From Pisaster brevispinus (lineage: Eukaryota > Echinodermata > Asteroidea > Forcipulatida > Asteriidae): DNA of 64,000 bases. The first letter of the stretch is position 1. Each line of letters starts with the position of its first letter. Positions 58,923-64,000 of the stretch are shown in pieces. The notes beneath the pieces were generated by a model that did no database searches, was not told where the DNA came from, and worked only from the letters and a program-made list of their open reading frames with translations. Location: the NCBI GenBank assembly GCA_023634235.1, contig JAMKCF010000006.1, positions 7,222,421 through 7,286,420 on the forward strand. The letters are read 5' to 3'. A program made the translations under genes and the position numbers.

Positions 58923-59109
58923 AAATGAAAATACATGTGAGTTAAAGTTGGTTTTAAACTAATTGTGGGTCTTACTTAAAGATGGCTATTGAAAAACAGA
59001 AAGAGGAAAAAGAACTGGAATCTGAAACAAAAGGAAATTTGGCTGCGATAAAGTGTTTACACACATATTGGTGTCTGGGTAAAACTAAATAATATAACTT
59101 TCCTGTACT

Positions 59110-59176
59110 TAGAAGCCAAATCTTGCTCAACCCTTTCACCTTGTGGCAGTTCTTAAATCAAAGCTCTTTCAGTGCC
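59110..59176 (-). pseudogene. Duplicated fragment of the F-box/LRR gene exon 3 with its splice donor
   Basis: About 67 bases repeat 59297-59363, covering the last 14 codons of exon 3 and the start of the following intron. The copy has an in-frame TGA where the exon encodes Arg, and GTGAAA in place of GTAAAT at the donor. It lies about 190 bases downstream in the gene's own intron and cannot be coding. Confidence 0.7.
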
Positions 59177-59320
59177 TATGTACGCCTTTCTCTTGAACAA
59201 ATTGTGATTTTGCAAAATGATGCAGGGAGCTGCAGATGGAAAAATGTTAGTTCTATATATACTGCCCTCTTTTGTTACTAACTTTCTACTTTGAAACCAA
59301 ATCTTGCTCAACTCATTTAC

Positions 59321-61535
59321 CTTGTGGCAGTTCTTGACTCGAAGCTCTGTCAGTGCCAGCGGTCCCTCTTTGTTCAGGAATGCCTGCAGGCCGATGTTAC
59401 TGACGGCAATGCAGTAGCTCACGTCTAGATTCTGAAGCAATGAGCACTTGAAGGCGAGTTGGCTGACTCCGTAGTCTGTCACGCCGTAGACACTGCTCAC
59501 GTGAAGCTCCTTTAAGTTCTTGGCGTTGTCGGCTAACCCACAAAGAGCCTCATCGCTAATCTAAATGATTGACGTTATAAGAAGGACAGATGAAATGTTG
59601 ACATAAGTTTTAGCTGTGTGACTTCTTATCTCTCTAGAGACCATGCATTTCTGTGGAATCAACACCATACGCCCAGACATGGTTTTATTGTTGACTATTT
59701 GAAAAAAAACCTTTTCTTGTAAAAGGGTCTGAAAAAAACAAACCCATAAAATAAAAAGTCAGGCCCGAAATTTCATCTTTGACAGGGCAAGGCCATTTTC
59801 ATTTTGCAAACGGCAGTCTGCATTGGAAAATCTAAAAGTCTAGGGGAAACTTCGCTAAGGGAGCACCAAGGCTAAGACCAGGAGCAACAGAGGCCATGTT
59901 TACAAGGTGATGCAGAGCAATCTGCAGCCAACCACACAAGCAACGTGATAATTGTACACTTGCTTCTTTGATGTTCATTACACAAAACACGAGACCACAA
60001 CATGTTATTGAGCAAGTGTCTTGTCCAATAACGGCCCAAGTGCCGTGGCCAGTTCCTAAATTCAAACTCTGACAACACCCGACATTATGTCTGGTGCATT
60101 AGACAGCTCCGCCACAACACTACCCCTAATATTGCCGGCTACGGCTGGATGGCCCGTGTCATCATACATTGAAATATAGGATATCCTCACCAATACCCTT
60201 AGCAACAGAGGTAGCTGTCGCTGTAGCCAAAACTATGGATACAGCCTAATTTTCAGCCTTACCCCGTAGCAGCTGCTGAGATCCAGCTCCTCTAGGTTGG
60301 GACACCTCTCCGCCATCGTGACGATGGAATTATCTGTCAGATACCCGCATCTACTCGCAGCAAAAACCTTCAGATTGCGACAAACTTTGGCAGCGGTGAT
60401 GATGGTGGTTTCCGTTACAGCTCTCCAACACATGTCTAACCTGCATTGGATTGGGACCGAATGGTGATGAGAAGAGTTGGTTTAGACTATTGCAACGTCC
60501 AAGGGGTCGTTGTCCCCACTTGCGAGGGATCCCCAAAAAACCCTCTAAAGACTCGCCGAGTAACAACGATGGGACTCAATCTATCAGCAGGATGGAGACT
60601 ACGCAAGGACACACTCGGCGGGAGATCGCAGTGTTGACACGCTATGCTCCCCTCTCATTTCATTCTTGATGCCCCCTTCAAGTTCCCATGCTGACAAACT
60701 TTCTAATTTCTTACAGAATTGCCCCTTTCCAAGAAAATTGACAAAACATTTGTAACTTTGTTTATTTATTCTTTTGAGGTAGGGTCATATTTTTGGCAAT
60801 GACCCCCTCAAAAAGTTGCTATCAAAAAACCTCCTCGTTTTAAAGATGGTAAGGGTAGTAAGCGATCCTGGTTTAGTCTGAAATGCCCCCGTTGATTGGA
60901 AATCAATACAAAATATAGTCAACAAATTTGATTCAAATTTCTGTGGTGTAGGTTTGTGATTGCAGTGGCCAGAGATGCGGTTGGTACCCACTGTCACCCT
61001 GCTAAACGTGGATGGATTTGACATTCTTGATGAATAGACTCCGACAGTTTGTTGCTGTTTTCTCAACAAGTAGACACTGTAAGCAGCTGAAAACCAATCT
61101 ATGACCCTACTCTCAAATATATTGCAATTCTGAAACAGCGACTATAAAATGTTGGGCAGGAAAACCTTCATGATCAAACACTGAAGGCAAAAAAAAAAAT
61201 ATATATAAATTACAACTTTTTTTACTACACACATCTCACCTCAGTTCTCGTACATTTTGTGAATAATTCACAATCCCCAAAAGCAGGTCCTCAGTTACCA
61301 TGCAGTCCCATGGTGTCAGGTCAATAACCTTTAACCTCTTGATGTAAGAGGTCACGTAGTGCTGCCACTTCTTGCAGACAAGCTTGCAGGTGTTCACATC
61401 GCGGATGGACATCAGTGGCAAGACGTGATAAAGCATGATCTCATCCGGGAGATCAGAACAGTTTCTAAAAACATCTGTTGCCACGGTTGCTCCCTCATCT
61501 GTCACCATGGTTACTCTAATCTCCTTTGTGTTCAT
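59321..61535 (-). CDS. F-box / leucine-rich-repeat protein, 3' part unresolved
   Basis: Coding exons 61240-61535, 60263-60440 and 59321-59560 join in phase to 238 residues. An F-box lies at about residues 29-65 (LPDEIMLYHVLPLMSIRDV, LVCKKWQHYV). Cys-containing LRRs follow: LKVFAASRCGYLTDNSI, CPNLEELDLSSCYG, LLQNLDVSYCIAVSNIGL and LTELRVKNCHK. Proteins of this type recruit substrates to SCF ubiquitin ligases through SKP1 binding of the F-box. After exon 3 a good donor (AAG|GTAAAT) predicts more exons, but I found none in 51473-59320. If unspliced, translation ends at 59153. The subfamily (FBXL or AMN1-like) is not decided. A candidate upstream non-coding exon is near 63034. Confidence 0.85.
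59760..60250. repeat. Repeat cluster inside the F-box gene intron
   Basis: 59760-59900 is an AGGCC(T/C)GGAAATT-family element (GCAAGGCCATTTTCATTTTG, GGAGCACCAAGGCTAAGACC). 59905-60120 resembles a degraded type-A SINE on the minus strand (AGCAAGTGTCTTGTCCAATA). 60125-60250 is a GGCTACGGCTGGATGGCC-type TIR element ending about 13 bases from exon 2. Confidence 0.5.
60775..61105 (+). repeat. Dispersed repeat, paired with 9600-9900
   Basis: It holds the CCAGAGATGCGGTTGGTACC and GTTTTCTCAACAAGTAGACA blocks in the same order. Here both ends are kept: TAGGGTCATATTTTTGGCAA at the left and AATCTATGACCCTACTCTCA at the right are inverted, suggesting a TIR element. Confidence 0.65.
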
Positions 61536-62373
61536 TCAACTGATGCTGTGTATTTGAAATCCTGCATCATGATTTGTCTAAAATTTCCATGGTAAATCGT
61601 AACTTAATAATACAAAAAAAAATTCTTAAGAAGAAACTGCTTCGTTCATGATTATTTGAAGTAAGTCAAAAGAGGAAATAAATGTATTTGTCGAGAAGTT
61701 GCCTACATCTGTACGTAAGTTTCTAGGAGATCATTTTCAACAGTTTGTTTCCGTGGATCTGATGCAGATTAGTTTTTTTTTATTGAGAAGAAACCGAGAG
61801 CATTTAAGGACTTTGCTTTGAGACTGGAGCCACTGGAGAGAGAGAGAGGGAGAGGGGCGTTGGGAAACTATCATCTCATTGAGTCATCTCACAAGTTATC
61901 TGGGAGAATAGATGGAATGTTGAAATATAAATATTAAGTCATACTATTTTACTAAACACTATAACTGTTGGCGACCAGGCTGACGGGGGTGCTGTTTTAA
62001 AGGTCTTCTTACTGGATTGGTTGTTTTTGTATAGCTGCAGTAGGGTGTGCGTGTGTGTGTGGGGGGGGGGGGGTGTGTAGGGCGCAAGCAGACCTACACT
62101 ACAGTGTAACTCCACACCATGAACCACCTTGCTCCCTGTCCCAGCCCCCATCCTCCCCAACTGACTAACCCAAACGCCAAACCCTTCTCCCCCCAATACA
62201 ATGTTCGTAATTTGCTCAAGAGGAACAAGCTGGGCCCAATTTCATGCTACTCCTTGCCACAGAGTTCTGTGCTTAGCCTTAGTTATTAACATGATTAATA
62301 ATTAATATATCAATCAGTATATATTTCGAAAGCACCTGATTCTGTGTGCAAAATTCCGCAGTAAGTAGACTTG

Positions 62374-62510
62374 CAGTAACTAAAGGTGCTGTACTCCTTT
62401 TTTTCGAAATTTTGACATCTTCGCTAGTACAACCATGGAGCTATAGCTCCATGGTACGACCGAAGATGTCAAAATTTCGAAAAAAGGAGTACAGCACCCC
62501 AGTTACTGGG
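62374..62510. mobile_element. Near-perfect hairpin element
   Basis: CAGTAACTAAAGGTGCTGTA.. is inverted as ..TACAGCACCCCAGTTACTG. The inner arm TTTTTTCGAAATTTTGACAT is perfectly inverted, and the centre CCATGGAGCTATAGCTCCATGG (62434-62455) is itself a perfect palindrome. The 137 bp would form one hairpin. It is related to 34372-34495. Confidence 0.85.
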
Positions 62511-63029
62511 GCTATGGGCCGGGTATGGAGTATGGTCATGCATGATGGTGAAAAAGAGAAGAGAGGGTGGAAATAACTGTTCACACTATTTCTTCCGACT
62601 CCGATGACCGATTGAGCCAGAATTTTCACAGGTTTTTCACTTTATGTAAATGTTGTGGATACTGGTCATTGACAATTATCAATATTGTGTACGAGCTTTA
62701 AAATACTACTCACTCCGGGGTTTAAGTTTTTGTTTTACTTACGTTCTAATATTAATAACGATCGATGGCCGCCCACCACCATGACATCAACGTGCGTTCT
62801 ATTTACGTTTTGTTTAGACCGCCCTCTGGAGTCAATGTTTCATCCGGCTAGTGTTTTATTTATTTTGCTATGAGTGAGTCTGTTTGCGGCGGGTGCCCGG
62901 CCTTCTCCTGTCGAAAGAACACGAATAACACGGTAGTCTGCCAACCAACTTTGGCTTCAGTTTACTTGTGGGAAGAATTTTCATCGTTCTCCGTGAAGCA
63001 ACTAAATAAATTAAACAGGAAAAAGGAGA

Positions 63030-63834
63030 AAAACTTACAACATCTGCACTCTGTTGGCGAAGCGCGCATTCGGCTTTGATTAGAATGTGTCTCAAGTTCA
63101 CAAAACCTGCGACGACAAGAGTCGGCAAAGCTCTAGAAAAGCAGGGAAAGTCTTGAAATGGGGTGATCAGTCGATCGTTTCTTGATCTGAATTTGAAAGA
63201 TGGTTTCCCTTTTAAATGTCCCGCAATGAGTTCCCCTTCGTCGGTTTCACTTGTCGTGTCTTCCGCCGTGTTTAATTGCAGTGATTCCCTCAGTTATGTA
63301 CGCAAACATAACAAAACGAACCCCAGTGTCCATATGCCTCGCCTAGGCCTACGTTTATAGTAAGTTCACGACTGTGTTGATAAAGAGAGAAAATTGGTAA
63401 CTAAAATTAAAATAACTGTCCACTTTCCATGCAAACGGGCCCAAGGTCACATTGAAATGTTACGAATTAAAAAGAACTACTAATTCTAGTGTGTGTGTTT
63501 GTGGAGGGGGGGGGGGGGGCGTTGAGACTAGCTGATCTGAGAATGTCCGCCCCAAATCAAACATTTCTTCCTTGAACCTGTAGTTTCTATTAACAAGGTA
63601 AGATAGTTATTTAGAATTAAATGGGTTACGTATAGCCGTTCCCACAAACTAACAGCATCGATCGAAACTGCTTATTTTCAAAAGCTTTTATCGATTGTTC
63701 GCACAGGTGCTGGGAAACAAACGTTTGACACACGGCGATGATGGAAATTCATGACGTTGCGTTCAGAGATGGATGGGCAAGCGATCAAAAGATCGGGATC
63801 AGACTTTTAGTGTGAGAATACACCTGAATCCAAA
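63030..63834. promoter_or_regulatory. Divergent interval between the F-box gene and the right-edge gene
   Basis: On the minus strand GAGTGCAGATGTT|GTAAGT (donor near 63034) could end a non-coding first exon of the F-box gene. On the plus strand the right-edge gene starts at 63835. The interval has a G run at 63510-63522 and a CGATCGATC stretch near 63659. No TATA box is seen. Assignment as a shared promoter is inference. Confidence 0.35.
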
Positions 63835-64000
63835 ATGGCCGCTTCTAGCCGCCGTTACGATCAGGAGATCCGATTTGATGGGAGAGATGAAGACGAGGAT
63901 CAGGATGAAGTGGTAATTTACTCCGTGAGTGGACGGAGCAGAAGAGGCCAAAACAGCCGAGAGATGCAAGCCTCTCGCTTCGGGGCCATGGATGAGAGCA
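63835..64000 (+). CDS. First exon of an unrecognised protein, cut by the window edge
   Basis: The start context CAAAATGGCC is a strong animal initiation site, and the frame stays open for 55 codons to the edge. It begins MAASSRRYDQEIRFDGRDED, then an acidic stretch and a basic RSRRGQ segment, and ends RFGAMDES. GC content and codon use rise sharply compared with the flanking DNA, as in the other exons here. There is no signal peptide. The low-complexity charged N-terminus does not identify a family. Confidence 0.65.
   Translation, partial: MAASSRRYDQEIRFDGRDEDEDQDEVVIYSVSGRSRRGQNSREMQASRFGAMDES

Larger units (their letters stand above)
51473..59320. other. Gene-poor interval between RPE and the F-box gene
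   Basis: Repeats listed separately cover roughly half of this 7.8 kb. The remaining parts (about 53750-54520, 56020-56360, 57230-58730) show A/T-rich unique sequence with no exon I can defend. Missing 3' exons of the F-box gene should lie here on the minus strand if they exist in the window. Confidence 0.4.

Noticed and set aside
62868..63128. 86-codon minus-strand frame
   Set aside because: No recognisable domain; the GTAAGT inside it suggests a non-coding first exon of the F-box gene instead.

Overview
This 64 kb window is intron-rich animal nuclear DNA. It has short exons with consensus GT/AG sites, few genes, and a dense load of small inverted-repeat (MITE-like) elements, tRNA-derived SINEs and decayed retroelements. 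The gene content and repeat style suggest a marine invertebrate deuterostome, most likely an echinoderm and possibly a sea star. That placement is inference from the general look of the repeats; no database was consulted.

Layout, left to right. (1) About 2.4-9.1 kb, plus strand: a secreted fasciclin-domain (FAS1) gene. Three phase-0 exons (5248-5697, 8034-8198, 8713-9060) give a 320-residue, two-FAS1 protein. A second, homologous signal-peptide exon lies upstream at 2456-2941 and ends in the same phase, but no downstream exons of its own were found. (2) 12.4-34.7 kb, minus strand: a complete DExH helicase of the DHX30 type. I could place 22 exons, and all splice phases close into 1111 residues. 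(3) 36.0-51.5 kb, plus strand: ribulose-5-phosphate 3-epimerase (RPE), 7 coding exons, 229 residues, divergent from DHX30. Its 11.3 kb fifth coding intron holds, on the opposite strand, a single-coding-exon gene for a 433-residue secreted protein (41759-43060) whose C-terminal half resembles aerolysin/ETX-type beta-pore proteins, and a dead Penelope-like retroelement. (4) 59.3-61.5 kb, minus strand: an F-box/leucine-rich-repeat gene with three coding exons found and an unresolved 3' end. (5) 63.8 kb to the right edge: the first exon of an unrecognised plus-strand gene.

The DNA between and inside genes is mostly repeats: at least eight fold-back or TIR families in several copies, three or four tRNA-headed SINE families, CR1/L2-like LINE tails, one Penelope pseudogene, a TAGGGT-type telomere-like tract, and several tandem repeats. 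One MITE (1354-1610) can be dated relative to its host repeat, because an uninterrupted paralogue of the target site lies at 55803-55807. I saw no rRNA, CRISPR array, bacterial-type operon or credible functional tRNA gene.

The genes do not form an obvious pathway: an extracellular adhesion-type protein, a mitochondrial RNA helicase, a pentose-phosphate enzyme, a ubiquitin-ligase substrate adaptor and a possible secreted effector. The points most worth following up are the duplicated FAS1 first exon, the nested secreted-protein gene with an unusual repeat-rich upstream region, and the large composite fold-back element in DHX30 intron 1.
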